A DNA stretch of 64,000 nucleotides from Sorex araneus (Eukaryota > Chordata > Mammalia > Eulipotyphla > Soricidae), in contig NC_073304.1 in assembly GCF_027595985.1 (NCBI RefSeq), forward strand, positions 138,677,262-138,741,261, read 5' to 3'. The notes under the pieces are model-generated. The model worked only from the letters and a program-made list of their open reading frames with translations. It made no database searches and was not told where the DNA came from. Positions 10,163 through 53,735 of the stretch are shown in pieces; the first letter of the stretch is position 1, and each line of letters starts with the position of its first letter. Position numbers and translations under genes: made by a program.

Positions 10163-11427
10163 ATCCAACAAATAGTACCCCCAATAGTTGCCTTCTGCTT
10201 GTTGCAGAGCTACCACAAACTCCCACCCCCGACTTGACAGGTGTGCACCTTGGGAAGTGCGTTAAGGGTTCGGGGCTAGCTGTGCGCGAGCCTTCCCAGC
10301 TGTACCTGGGAAAGCACCCCAGATCCTGGCTGTGGCCTATGTGAAAGTCCAAACTGCCAGCCTCGACACTGCTCAGATCGTTTACGCTGAGAATAGCCGG
10401 GCTCTTGGTTATCAGCGCCAGGGCACCCGCAGGCCTCTGGGAGCTTCTGAAATTCATCTCTCCTTTCCCAGCCCATGGATGGAACTTGGCCGGGAGCAGC
10501 TGTGACCACGAGGCTGGGCGAGGCCAGGCCCTGCAGGCGGCCAGGCGGACTCGGACTCCCTCTGCTGGCCTGGGAGAGGCTGGATGCCCAGTCCCAGCCC
10601 AAGCTGGTGGGAGGCCTTTTCAATTCCCTGGGTCCCCCTGGTCGGGCCTGGCCCAGCTATGCATGATTCCAGGAGGGAGAGGGGCACCCCTTCCCACCAG
10701 GTGTGCCTTTCCCTGCTGCGGAACCTCACCTCCAGACGACACCTCCCCAGCCTGGACGGGCAGGAGCCTGTCCGAAACACAGATGCAGGCTCTGGCTTCC
10801 AGTGGCAAAGTGATGGGATGGCCACGGCCTGTTCCCCACAGGAAACCTACAGGAGTCCACTATGCAGAGGGCGCGGGGAGGGGCCAGAAGAACGTGGGTG
10901 CCCTTCACCTGCCCACACTAATCCCCCACCAGCAGCTGCTGCCCCCAGCATTCTCCGGCTGGTGTCCAGGTGCCCAGAGGCTCTCTCCACAGTGACCCCC
11001 AAAGGACTGGCCTGCCCGTTTCTCTCAAGCCCTGCCTGCTTTTCTTCTTCCCTCCCTCCCATCCGGTCTAGGCTCACTGGGGAGTGGAGGGTTCTTCTCC
11101 AGACGGCAAGCTGAGGGCTGCGCGGTGCACCCTCAGTGACGGCTGCTCTCCAAACCCAGCCGGCACACAGACTCGCCTGTTCATTCGGGGAGCATGGGAC
11201 ACGCTCCAGGTCACACAGACCAGCTCCAGCCTTCTGCCCTGTGGGGGCCCCCAGGGAGGCAGAAAGCAAGAGCCCTACTCCAGCTGCTGATGAGAAACGC
11301 ACACCCGCTTGCTTCCGTCTAGGAGCGTTCCCCTCTCCGTCCCTGGTCTTGCCCACCCCGCCACTCTGATGTCAGGTGGGACACTCCAGAAGACCAGGAG
11401 AGATTGCAGAGCCAGGCGACACTTGGT

Positions 11428-11433
11428 TTTAAT
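11428..11433 (-). terminator. Candidate distal RRBP1 polyadenylation signal ATTAAA
   Basis: The minus strand reads ATTAAA about 490 nt beyond the RRBP1 stop, in AT-rich sequence before the GC-rich intergenic DNA. Confidence 0.5.
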
Positions 11434-11853
11434 GGCATTAATATCCAGGTCTCACACAAGTGGTGGTTGGCAACTTCTTCCGGGGGTGAGGGGCTGTTGT
11501 CCTGCCAGGCCAGGCTGTACCCCCCCGCCCCCCACCCCAGTCTGCCTGGTCTGCAGGCTTCCCGACCCACCCCCCCACCAACAACACAAACAATTGCACT
11601 GATTGACACATAGATACCCAGAGTCCCTGCTTCCCAGCACACAGCCTAGGGGCTGTCGCACCTGATAAGGGCTTTGGTGTCTGCTGGCAGTAGGCCAGGG
11701 CTGGTCCTGGGGAATAGTGTTTATCGAATGTGACAAAGGTTCGTTTACAAAGGGGGGTCTGGAAGATCAGCTCTGTGGTTCTAAGAGACGGCTGTCTCCA
11801 ATGGCTTCTCAGAGCTACTGGAAGTTGGGCCTGGATAACGCTGTGTTGGTTGG

Positions 11854-11859
11854 TTTATT
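11854..11859 (-). terminator. Candidate proximal RRBP1 polyadenylation signal AATAAA
   Basis: The minus strand reads AATAAA about 60 nt beyond the stop. It is a canonical hexamer, but its use would leave a very short 3' UTR. Confidence 0.4.
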
Positions 11860-11917
11860 TATAAGGAATGTGTAAGGCATTTTGGTAAGTTGAACAGTAA
11901 CTTCTTCCTCAGGAGAC

Positions 11918-42397
<30,480 letters not shown>

Positions 42398-44102
42398 CCT
42401 GTCTTGCTTTCCTTCTGCCTGCCAGACACAGACACAGAAATCACTTTTCAGAAACAAAGGCATTTGACAAGTTCCATCCCCAACCCAGTCATCAAACTTA
42501 AGGTTTCACTAATTCTTCAGACTAATGGAGCCACGGAGGAACAAACCCAAGTAAATTCTGAGATCACAAATTCCTTCCATCTCCTGTCAGAAGTCCTTAT
42601 ACAAGATATGAACAGTCAATACTATTGCTGAGAGATAAAGCTCAGCAGAGAATGACAGAGTTTGGATCTAGAAATGAAACACAGAATACCCAGCAGACTC
42701 AAAAGTCACACCCCAAATCAAGATGTGTGAAGAAGAATGCAGGCTAGATGGTCAGAGAAGGGACTGGTGGGGACTCTGGCAAAAACAACTCCCCTGAACT
42801 AACACGCAAATGTCCCCTGGACATAGCTGACTTAGGGAAATGTGAGCACTGTGCTGAGGGCTCATTTGCTTTTTTCACATTAGACCAGAAAACTTTTTTT
42901 CCCCTCTAGGTTAAACAGATGAGTTTTTAAAGAAAATACCACCCAAGCCAAACCAACTGTGTCTGGGACTTTCTTCCACATGCACTGTGGCCAGCAGGCC
43001 TCGCATGGGTCACCTCTCCTCTGCCACCTCCTGATTCCCTAGTGCCAATAAACCACAAGAGTCAGAGTTGAAAACCTTGCTTTACAATCCTGCAAAGTGA
43101 TAAAGCAATTGAGAAGGGGGAAATGACCTTTGCCAGCAATAGCTACCGAAGAACTAGGAAACCTGCAATTCACACACTGAGAAACCAACGTGTCCGTCTT
43201 GAGAAGTCCACCAACTAGAAAGCTCCAGGTGTGGCGTTTCGAAACTACAGCAGGGAAAGGACCAGGAAGCCCCACCTTTGCCTAGGGAGGGGCCCCACCA
43301 CCTAATAACACAATTCCAACCAAGAGAATGACCCACCCTGCCCATCGCCCATGGACCAAAGTCCAAAGGCTCAGAAACATCCAGGTCCACATCTTCCTGT
43401 CTGATTAATCCATCAGGCTTCAGGGAGGGACTCCAAGAGGCTTATTTACTTGAATGCGCTCAATTCTTACCAACTTGTTTTGATGCCACACTCATTTTTG
43501 ATGTCACATTCTTGGAACTGGACTGGACAGTTTTTTTATGAGCAGCAGCAGCATAAGGGTGGAAAGGGAAAGGGTAAGCGGAGAGGAAGAGATGAATGGT
43601 ACCTCTTGCCCCCACCAAAAATCTTGATACGTAGTGGCAGGCGGAGTCCCGGCTCATCACTTAGAAAACTGAGATTCCCTTTTCCCATGGGATTGAGAAG
43701 AAACTCAAAAAGGAGATTGTCTAAAAGGTCTCAGCATTATGGTTCTAAGAAAAATCATTCTGACCATAGGAAACAGAATTTTGTGCTGCTTTTCTCTTAA
43801 ATCCTCTGCAGGAAAGGGTTTAAGGCGCCAAGGCCAAACACTTCAGAGTATGTACTACACACAAAGGTAGCTCCTTCAGCTGCAGCCGTGCTTCACTTCA
43901 TTGGGACTAAAGCCCAGCTCTGCAGGACAAAGTCAGACCGCACCAAGCAGCGGGAAGGACATCTTCAACTTTGATTTTGTTGCTTCTCCTGGTGATACAG
44001 ACCATTCATGTCTCTGTGGATTAAGTGTTGAAAGGGAACCTAGCCCTCTTCAGCCCAGGAGGCGTGCAACGGGCAGGAGTGTGGAGATAAAAAGGCTTCG
44101 TG

Positions 44103-44242
44103 AGGGGCTAGAGAGATAGTTCAGTGGGCAAGGCGCTTGCCTTGCATGCAGCTGAGACGGGTTCGATCCCCAGCATCCCATATGGTCCCCCGAGCACACC
44201 AGAAGTGATCCCCGAGCACCTCTGTGTGCAGACCCAAAACTT
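44103..44242 (+). mobile_element. SINE
   Basis: Sense copy starting aggggctagagagatagttc with head and B box (ggttcgatccc) intact, a shortened body and no A tail. Its gctagagagatagttcag start differs from the main subfamily. Confidence 0.85.
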
Positions 44243-45844
44243 GTCTTTAAATTGTGGGACTTGGTCCACCTCCACTTGTTTGTGCGGATCCCCAATTAAA
44301 ACCCCAGGTCTTTTACCAGAATCTGAGAGAACTTCATTCACAGTGTAATTTGTTCAGATACACAAATTACATGAGGATCCCAATATTCAATCTGTTCAGA
44401 AGACAAAAATTCTCTGCGACACTCTCTCCTCCAGCGTGACCCCAGAGCCTCAGTCTCCCTGGAGGACCTCCCAACTCTGCCAGTGGTCAGGGCTCTGGCG
44501 GAGCTAGACCCAGGCACAAAGCAGGGCCTGTGCCCTGACGAGCACTACGGGCACTGGGAAGCCGCCTGGTCCAGGCAGCAAAGCCACACTTGAAAAATGA
44601 GCCTGGACTCTTATGCAAGGTAGGCAAACAGGGACACAAAAATATACTCTGTTAAGACTGGACCACTGAGCAAAAGCAAGCTTGGACAAGTATTTCTGCT
44701 CTGCAGCATGCACAAATGTTATGTCTGATGGTGGCATGAAGACACTGTCCCAACTTTTGCAGAACAGGCTGCTTTAAAAAGAAATGACATCCCCAAAACT
44801 AATTCCGAAGTGAGAATTTCTTGAAAGGAAGTCTTTCACGGGAAAATGAAAAGCCCCAGTCTTAGGAAGGGAGACACGGAGAGAGTCCAGGCAAAGGTTG
44901 GAGCACAACGAGGAGCAGAGACGTGAGTCAGCAGAGACAGGTTTCCTGCTGCTCTGTGGTGTCGGAGCAGGAGCGACACTGCGAATGGAGGACAGAGACG
45001 CCTGGGGAGCTGGACAGCCAGGTGCACCCAGGGGAGTCTCGAGATGAGCCTTCAGGGGCCCGAGAGAGTTCACAAGGTTGGCTCTGATCCCGAACACAGC
45101 CAAGTGCAGCCCCAAAAAACCAAACACACAAAACACTCACCTTTCTGAGAGCCTCCCTTCTGCAGCCTCACTGTCTTAAAAGTGCTCCCCCCCCCCACCA
45201 AGCAGAATCCCCCCACACAGGGCCTTCCATCAAGACTGTGCCCCAGTGGGCAAAAAGCAAGGCCACATGTGTACCTAACCCATCCACAGGTATAAATGGT
45301 TGGACCCCAAGAAACCAACATCTGTCAATTCTGGAAACTTCTATGAAGCATGTACTTACTGTTACGAGCACACTCTAATGTAGACCGGTGGAGGCCTCCG
45401 AAGGGAAGGATGCAGGCGTCACCTGCAGGGCGAGATTACTAGCAGGCTCAACTGGCCGACACTTGCTGGCCTGCAAGGGGTTCTGAGATAACGGAATTTC
45501 TTCTCTTCCTATAAGAAACGGAGTTGGGGAACAAATGTAAGAGGAAGCCAAATTCTTTAAACACAGAATAATTTGGTTAAGCCATGTGGTCCAACCTATC
45601 CTGCCTGACTGGGCAGATGGCAGTGGGTTGGCTTTAGGAAAAGATCCTCAGCTCCGGGTCTCTTCACTCACCAGCTGCCCCATACTCAAGAGCTGTGGGA
45701 CTGGGGTGGGCGGGGGGGTGATGTTGGTGGGCATTCGTGCTGCAGAGAAGAGTAAAGAACAGATCACCAGAGCCACATCCCAAGTACAAACTGACCTTCC
45801 GGGAAGGTAAGAAACTAAATCAAAAAGAGATGACGGATTGTGCA

Positions 45845-45990
45845 GAGAGCAACAAGGGCTAGAATGCAAGTCTTGCATGCCAAGGCCTGAGTCCAACTTC
45901 TGGCACTGCACCGTCTCCGGAGCATCTCTGGATGTAACTCTGGGCACCACTAGGCCCTCAGGAGCACCAGCACCATGTCACTGGGTTCCA
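45845..45990 (+). mobile_element. Degenerate SINE
   Basis: Weakly preserved head (gcaagtcttgcatgccaagg) and body (tctgggcaccactaggccct). Assignment by resemblance only. Confidence 0.5.
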
Positions 45991-46439
45991 GTATTGATCT
46001 ACCAGGCCTATTGGCAGACAACAGGGCCCCCAGAGCACTGCAAAGGACTCTTCCCTCCTAAGACAATGAAACATAGACCCAGCAGACAGTTGCATCAAGG
46101 TCACTGTCTCTTGAATAATTCACATATTTAAGAAAACTACATGACCATCCATTGACCTTACACACACACACACACCTCTTATCTCCTTGCATAGAGCCAA
46201 CACCTGCAACATGTCACTCGGCACTTCCACGTTTGTTTACATCACAAACGTGTCCCCACTGACAAATACAGCCCGGCTATGATGCAGGTGCTGTGTAAGC
46301 AGCATCACTGTGGGTACTACTCTGGAGAATCATTCTTGTCTAACACACACTGCTCAGCTCACATGGCTTCTCTACACTTAACCAACCCATAAGCAGAAAT
46401 GGACCACACGCCTATGTATTTAAATTGCTATGCTCTTCA

Positions 46440-46960
46440 CACACACAACACTGTAGTATAAAAATGCCTCCTTGCTTCTCTGTGCTCATGTATGGGCTTT
46501 CTAAGCTGGACCTACAAACAGACCTGGGTACCACAGGCTGGATGCGGTTCTATTGCAAGTGCTACCAAACAGCTCCTCAAATGGGTAGTGTTGCAAAAAG
46601 CCTTCCTCCCTCATATCTCTGTCCACATGTCCTACTGCGATCAAACATGAGACCAATGAGACAGATCCTCTTCCCATTTTCCTAATGGGCTGCTGCCTTC
46701 TCCTAGTTGACAGGTCCTTTATGTATTCTGGATATTAACCACTGGTTATTTGGAGGTGCTGAAGTCTATGGTTTCTCTTTTAGCCAATTTACAATGCTTT
46801 CTGGACATCAACCATTAATCACAGTGAAATCCTATTTACTCACAATTGCCTTTTTGTTTTTTTGATCATTCCTGCTGAAGAGCTACTCTGCAGTTATAAA
46901 AGAATGTTGCCATTTTTGTTTAAAAACAAAAAAAAAGATTATATTCTTAAATTCAAAAAA
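46440..46960 (-). mobile_element. Possible old L1 fragment
   Basis: Contains phrases typical of antisense L1 ORF2 3' sequence in mammals (tttatgtattctggatatta, then a tctatggtttctc-like segment). It is much more diverged than the L1 at 49984. Assignment is from memory of L1 sequence. Confidence 0.4.
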
Positions 46961-48375
46961 TTACCAATTCATGTTGGCTAGAAGCAATAAATCCCTTTAG
47001 GCCTAAAGTTAAAGGGAACAAAATGGTTGATAAAGAGTAAAAAAATCACCCTAACACCTCTGACCACCTGTCCCTTAGGTTCTGATCACTGGGACAGAGA
47101 CAGCCAAGTGACAGCACTTTACTCCCCAGTAGAAGTGACTTTCTTCTAAAAACCTCAGTAATGCTGTTCAGAATTGCTGATCACCAGGGGTTTACTTTGA
47201 TAGACAACTGAAAATAGTGCTCGAACAAATTTTCCCCAACCCTTGAATTCCACAGCACCACTTTGGTTGGTGCTACCTCAAGTTAGTGTGTCCCTAGTCC
47301 CTACACCCCCCCCCCCCCCATAAGACTCACGGCAACTTCTGTCCCATCCAGTTTGAAATATCCAGGGGTCAGTTGCGTGGGCACCGCACCTGGTTCCACC
47401 AGAGTCCTCACCTACAGCCTGGGTCAATATCACATTCTCAGTCTATGCGTTCTCCTCCAAAACCCTATTCAGATTTGTACTGGAGTCATGCTGAAGTCAC
47501 AGCTGAGCACAGACAGCAAGAACTGACAGCTACTATGGGCCCTCACCAATGAATATAGTATGTTTGGTACTTTTATACTTTGCAGATAGCTTTTACAATG
47601 GTTCCTTCTAGAAGCCCCCCCTCTCCTCCCCCTCTCCCCCCACCTTCCTCCTCCCCCCCATCCCTTCCCAGCAGTGCTCAGGGAGTTCAGCCATCCCTGG
47701 AGACACTCGCTCAGCATTGTCTACATAGATGAGGTGTTACCTGGGCCTGGTGCTACCTGGCCCCTCCCCAGAGGCATTGACGAGGCAATGTGGCGCCAAA
47801 AGCTGATCTCTCACTTGTGAGGGGGCAGTGTCTGACTTTCCTGACATAGGGGGCTTTGAGCTATTACCGATAAGTCCCAAATGCTAAGTAATGAGAATCT
47901 CTTCTGTGTGATAAGCCCAAAGCTTTCAGATTTCTAACTATAATCCAGAAAAAAAATATTTTCTACACATACACATATGTGTATGTGCTAACAAATGCAT
48001 ATAAAAATAGACAAACAATAAAACTTTCACGATACCATACTAATATGTGATACGAACACATTATCTGGGCTACCAAAAAGTTTTTTTAAGGTCTTCCACA
48101 TCAAAACACTAATGATTTACAACAGGTTGAGTTGATGGTTGCAAAAAACCTGATTCAGATTCTACTTAGTGAGTTCTGCCAGACTGTGGTCAATTTTGAT
48201 AAATATGTGTCGTGTTCTCAGAGCAAAGGGTCTTGGTTTGAGTTCAGTAATTTTCTTCTAGAGAAACACTCATTTTTCACCTTCTTAACTGAAAAGCTAT
48301 TTAGAGTTTTAAAATCTTCCCATCATGAGCAAGGACATACCAATTTCTCCCAAGAATCTCAATATATGTTCCTTT

Positions 48376-48530
48376 TTGTTTTGTTTTGTTCTGGGGGCCA
48401 AACCTGGCAGTGCTCAGAGCTTACTCCTGGCCCTGTGCTTACAAATACCATGTGTGGTTCCAGGGATTGAACCCAGGTATGCTGCATGCAAGGCAGGAGC
48501 CCTGCCCACTGTACTATCTCTTTAGCCCTC
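48376..48530 (-). mobile_element. SINE, antisense
   Basis: Body aaacctggcagtgctcagag and head ttgaacccaggtatgctgca, ending ctatctctttagccctc. Preceded by a tttgttttgtt tract that is its tail. Confidence 0.85.
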
Positions 48531-49983
48531 AAGTTATGGAAGCCCCCACCCCCACATAAGAACAACAAAAAAACAAATTATACCAATTTGTGGGAGATTT
48601 GAGTTGGTCAACACTTTTTAAAATTTTCATAACTTTCAGTTTTCCTATGTCCATATATTTTGAATGAAGTAATAATAACAGACAGGGGCTGAATGATTGC
48701 TTTTTAAGACAAGTGTAACAATTATTTGTCTTTTTAACTGGAAGATTTATTTCAACATTTGTTGTGATTTCTGTTATTATCAGATCCTTATGATCCCTAC
48801 TCATACCCCTTTTCTTGGCTCTTTGCGCTCGCTCTTGTGCTCTCTCTCTTTCTCTCTCTCATGCATTTGGCTGGACTATTCAACTTTTACTTTCCTTCTA
48901 TATTTGGAACTTAGACATTCTATTTCTTCTGTGTGTGAGCACCCTTTTAAAAATATATATAAGTTTTTTTCAATCCTACGCTTCCCTTACATACTCCACC
49001 AATGTTACTTCCGTAACATTATAAGCACTAATTGTGGAGGTGCCCTTCATCTGACTTGATCCCTTTTTCATTTTGGGGCACCCCTCACTCCTTTCATATG
49101 CACATCCAGAATATGCATTATGTTTTTTTCTCCAGAGAACCAATGTTCAAATGACTCGACTACATGCCACAGCACATCCTTGACGAGTTCTTTTAGCAAA
49201 GACTACTTCTTATCACTTTCTCAGACCTTAGCACCCTGAGAAAACAAATTTCATTCTTCATGAATGGACTGGTGAAGTCTGGAGTCACAAATGTTGGCTA
49301 TTCTCTTTGACCACGCTGAAGATGTTATATGATTTGTCTTTTGATTTTTTCCTTTGGGGAGGGAGGTGGTGGGTGGGACTACTAGAATAAAAAATATGCT
49401 GTAGCCAAGTTGCTATTTCTTATAATACCTTAAAAAAAAAACTTCATTACTTTTAAGACGCAACTTTAGAGTTTTAAAAATGTCAAAATATTTCTGGTAT
49501 GTATTTTTATCGGAGTCATTGTGTTTTCTGAGTTGATGAAGTCAGACTTTCCTAGGGAGCCTGAAAACCCACTGAGTTTAGTCCTGTGAGGATATTCCAG
49601 TCCCTGCTTCTCTGTGGCCTAAGTCCTAAGTGGAACTCACGCAGAGTTCAGGAGAAACACACACAGGCTCCACTCCACTGTCTCTTCAGCTGAACAGAAT
49701 GAGCACCCCATCAGGCCTTCTGAGTTCTTCTGGGTTTTCTCCTGGTATTCTTTGGATTTTCCCCCCATTAACAGTTTTCCTTATCCCTTTAACCATGGCT
49801 AGTAACTTGTCTTTGGTGGGATTTTCTATGTGACAAGCCTGTTTGAGCTGAGTGTTGGGCTTGCCTCCAAAGAGGCAAAGAACTGTTTCATCTTTGTTTC
49901 TAATAAGCCTTCAGAGAAATCAGCAGTCAAGGGTAATGTCTTGGTTTGGGGATCTAGATTTACATCTGGGATAAGGGAACTTT

Positions 49984-52900
49984 ATTATTATTATTTACTG
50001 AATCACTATGAGATTCAGTTACAAAGCTTTCATGATTCAGTCATAAAATGATTAAACACCCATCCCTCCACCTGTGTACATTTTCTACCACCAATGTCTC
50101 CAAGTATCCCTCCCCCCACCCCCACCCACCCCACCCACCCCACCCCCTGAATCTACGGCAAACAATTTTCTTCTCTCTACTTTGGGCATTACGGTTTTCA
50201 ATACAGATACTGAGAGGCCATCATGTTTGGTCCTTTATTTTCAGCACACATCTCCCATCCCGAGAGATCCCTCCAACCATCACTGACTTAGTGATCTTTC
50301 TCTATTCCAATTGCCTTCTCCCCCAGCTCATGAAGCAGGCTTCCAGCCATGGAACAATCTTCCTGGCCCTTGTGTATTAGTCTCAAATAATGTTATTTTA
50401 TATTCCACAAATGAGTGTAGTCATTCTATGTCTGTCCTTCTCTTTTTGACTCAATTCACTTGGAATGATATTCTCCATATCTATCCACTTATAAGCAACT
50501 TTCACGACTTCATCTTTCCTAAGAGCTGTATAGCATTCCACTGTGTAGATGCACCAAAGTTTCTTTAACCAGTCATCTGTTCTCGGGCACTTGGTTGTTT
50601 CCAGATTCTAGCTACTGTGAACAGTGCTGCAATGAGTATACAGGTGCAGATGTCATTTCTACTATGCCTTTTTGCACCCCCAGAATATATTCCCAGAAGT
50701 GATATTGCTGGGTCATATGGAAGCTCAATTTCTAGTTTTTTGAGGAATGCCCATATTGTTTTCCAGAAAGGCAGGACCAGATGGCATTCCCACTAACAAT
50801 GAAAGAGAGTTCCTTTCTCCCCACATCTGCGCCAGCACTGTTCTTGTTCTTTTTGATGTGTGCCAGACTCTGTATTTTGAGGTTATATATCATTGTTTTT
50901 TTTTAAGCTGTATAACATATTTTTTTAATTCTTTTATTGAATCATCATGTGGAAAGTTACAAAGCTTTCAGGTTTAAGTCTCAGTTATACAATGCTCAAA
51001 CACCCATCCCTTCACCAGTGCACATATTCCACCACCAAGAATCACGATATACCTCCCCCATTCTATCATTGTTTTTTTGATTTGCATCTCCCTGGTGATT
51101 AGTGATGCAGAACATTTTTTCATGTGCCTTTTGGCTATTTGTATTTCTTTTTTGAGGAAGTTTCTGTTCTCCCCATATTTTGATGGTATTGGAGGTTTCT
51201 TCTTGTACAGTAATGTTTTTATATCCTGGATATATCTTATCCGATGGGTATTGGGGTAAAAAAATTTTCCCATGCAGTGGGCTCTCTCTCTGTATTCTGG
51301 TCACTGTTCATTATGAGGTGCAAAAGCTTCCAAGTATAATGCAGTTTCATTTATTTGTTTCCACTTGCTTGGTCAATGGTGTTTCATCCTTAAAGATGAC
51401 TTGAGCTTCAATATTACGGGGGGGGGGGGTTCTGTCTACACTTTCCTTCATGTACCTTATGGATTTAAGTCTGATATTAAGGTCTTTAATCCATTTTGAT
51501 CTGACTTTTGTGCTTGGCATTAGACAGAGTTCTGAGTTCATTCTTTTGCATGTAGCTGTCCAGTTTTCCCAGCACCATTTGCTGAAGAGGCTTTCATTGC
51601 TCCACTTTACATTTCTTGCTCCTAAATCAAAGATTAAGTGATCCTGAAAGTCTGTGACAGAATATTCAACTCTGTTCCACTGGTCGGTGGGTCTGTTTCT
51701 ATTCTAATACCATACTGTTTTAATTATTACTGCTTTGTAGTACAGTTAGAAGTTGAAGAAGGTGATGCTATCCCTCTTCTTTTTCCCAATAATTGCTTTA
51801 GCTATTCGTGGGCAGTTTATTGTTCCATATGAATTTCAGGAGTGTTTTGTCTATTTCTTTGAATGACATGGGTATCCTTATAGCTATGGACCACATTGAA
51901 TCCATATAGTTCTTTGGGGAATAGTCCCATTTTGACAATGTTAACCCTCCCGATCCATGAGCATGGGATGTGTCTCCATTTCTTAGTGTCCTTTTATTTC
52001 TTGAAATGGTGTTTTGTAATTTTCTTTACATAGGTCTTTCACCTCTTTAGTTAAGCTGACTCCAAGGTACTTGATTTTCTGAGGCACTATTGTGAACAAG
52101 ATTGTGTTTTTAATATCTCTTTCTTCTCTTTCATTATTTGTATATTGGAAATCAATAATTAAAGCCATGGACTTCTGATTTTGTAGACTGGCACTTTACT
52201 ATACAAACCTATTGTTTATAGGAGCTTTTTTGCAGAGTCTTTAGAATTTGTAAATACAGTATGTCATCCACAAACAGTGAACTCTTTCTTTCCTATCTGG
52301 ATGCCCTTGATATCTTTTTTTTTGCCTAACTGCTATGGCATGAACTTCCAGTACTATATTAAATAGACTCGGCAAGAATGGGCAACCTTATCTTGACCCC
52401 GATTTTAGAAGGAAGGCTTTTAGTTTCTCCCCATTGAGAATCATACTTGCTGTGAACTTGTGGTAGATGGCTTTGACTATACTAAGGAAAGCTCCTTCAA
52501 TTCCCATTTTGCTGAGAGTTTTTATCACGAACGAATGCTGGATCTGTCAAATGCTTTCTCTCCATCTCCATGATTATACGGTTTTTATCTTTTTACTGAT
52601 ATGTTGTATTATGCTGATTGACTCCTGAGTGTTAAACCATCCTTGCATCCCCAGGATGAATTCTACTTTGTCATGGTGTATGATTTTTCTGAAGAGTTGC
52701 TGGATTTTGTTTGGTAGGATTTTGATGAGGATCTTTGCATCTGTGTTCATCAGGGATATTGGCCTGTAATTTTTTTCCTTTGTGGTATCTCTGTCCACTT
52801 TTGGTACCAGGGCGATATTTGCCTCATAGAAACTGGAAGTGTTTCTGATACATCAATTTCCTGGAAAAGCTTGAAAAGGATTGGGAGTAAGTCTTCTTTA

Positions 52901-53061
52901 AAGATGTGGAAGAATTCACTAATGAATCCATCTGGGTCAGGACTTTTGTTTTGGGGGAGACTTTTTATTCCCGCTTTAATTTCCTTGATAGTGACAGGTG
53001 TGTTCACGTATTCCAAATTCTGTTGGTTCAGCCTTGGGAGATTATAGAAATCTAGGAATTT
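49984..53061 (-). mobile_element. 5'-truncated L1 retrotransposon with ORF2 remnants
   Basis: About 3.1 kb. A perfect 16-bp target-site duplication GGGATAAGGGAACTTT flanks it at 49968-49983 and 53062-53077. The minus strand has broken pieces of ORF2 reverse transcriptase (NYRPISLMN and [11 protein letters not shown] near 52.6-52.8 kb; KSPDPDGF near 52.9 kb) and the downstream IKYLGVSLTKEVKDL region near 52.1 kb. Frames are interrupted by stops and shifts, so it is dead. The 3' end carries an AAT-rich tail at 49984. A second insertion lies inside it. Confidence 0.92.
50903..51063 (-). mobile_element. Short L1 3' end nested inside the larger L1
   Basis: About 160 bp repeating the L1 3'-terminal block (ttgaatcatcatgtggaaag, cacccatcccttcaccagtg). 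It interrupts the host L1 and is flanked by a 15-bp duplication TATCATTGTTTTTTT at 50888-50902 and 51064-51078. Confidence 0.88.
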
Positions 53062-53555
53062 GGGATAAGGGAACTTTTTCCTTCCTTTACCAAGAACTAA
53101 TTTTTACAGAAAGCATGACTCTCCTGCAAATTCTCAGGGATTTCGCCACCCTTTCCTCACAACAAAAAGAAGCTTCACCAGTCCTTTTGCTGGTGGCCCT
53201 TAAAGGCAATAGATTTCACTTGGGTCTGATAGAGGCAATTTCTGCTCTGCACCTTCCACAAACTGACAAATTGGTTCCCATCACAACACTGGACTCAAGA
53301 CCCTAAGGAGACTTTGGATGATAATACTCAATCCATACCCTGGGCTCAGCTAACTACCAATGACTCCCCTCAGCCTAGCTTCAGGACCCCCAGTAATCTC
53401 TGCTTTTTACTGCTTTGTAAGATCAGCTAAGCCTTTTAAAAGAATAATTTTTCACTTTACCTAATACCTCTTAATGTTACAAGTTTCCAAATAAGCTCAC
53501 CTAAAATTTTAAGTGATATCTGTCATCACACATTTCTAATTGTTTCTAGTATTTT

Positions 53556-53735
53556 GTATCTGTGGCGGGGATGGGGATTGGAGGATGGGGTGTCATACCC
53601 AGCAGTGCTCAGTGTTCACTTCTATTCTGTACTCAGGGATCACTCCTGGCAGTGCTCCGGAGAGCCTATGCAGTGCTGGGGATAGAACCAGGATTGGCTG
53701 CATTCAAGGCAAGTGCTGTACTACATCTCCAGCTC
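53556..53735 (-). mobile_element. SINE, antisense
   Basis: Body catacccagcagtgctcagt with tactcagggatcactcctgg, head ggatagaaccaggattggct, ending catctccagctcc. Moderately diverged. Confidence 0.82.

Larger units (their letters stand above)
7651..11409. other. Intergenic region between convergent DSTN and RRBP1
   Basis: About 3.8 kb separates the two inferred 3' ends. It holds a tRNA-Arg-like half (8191-8226), a tandemly duplicated TG-rich segment (8409-8746), a SINE scrap near 9236-9303, G runs at 9235-9245 and 9610-9622, and a truncated SINE (10025-10162). From 9.3 to 11.4 kb the DNA becomes GC-rich with overlapping open frames on both strands; none resembles a known protein. Confidence 0.7.
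11410..11917 (-). other. RRBP1: RRBP1 3' UTR
   Basis: Lies between the RRBP1 stop (11918-11920) and a minus-strand ATTAAA at 11428-11433, about 500 nt long. A second, proximal minus-strand AATAAA at 11854-11859 would give a 3' UTR of only about 80 nt. The exact cleavage site is inferred. Confidence 0.65.

Noticed and set aside
9723-10457. 244-codon - strand open frame in the intergenic region
   Set aside because: It translates through a SINE and its A tail (the phenylalanine run). No similarity to a protein I know.
52574-53016. Reverse transcriptase gene as part of a defence or retron system
   Set aside because: The motifs are those of L1 ORF2, broken by stops, inside a TSD-flanked 5'-truncated L1.
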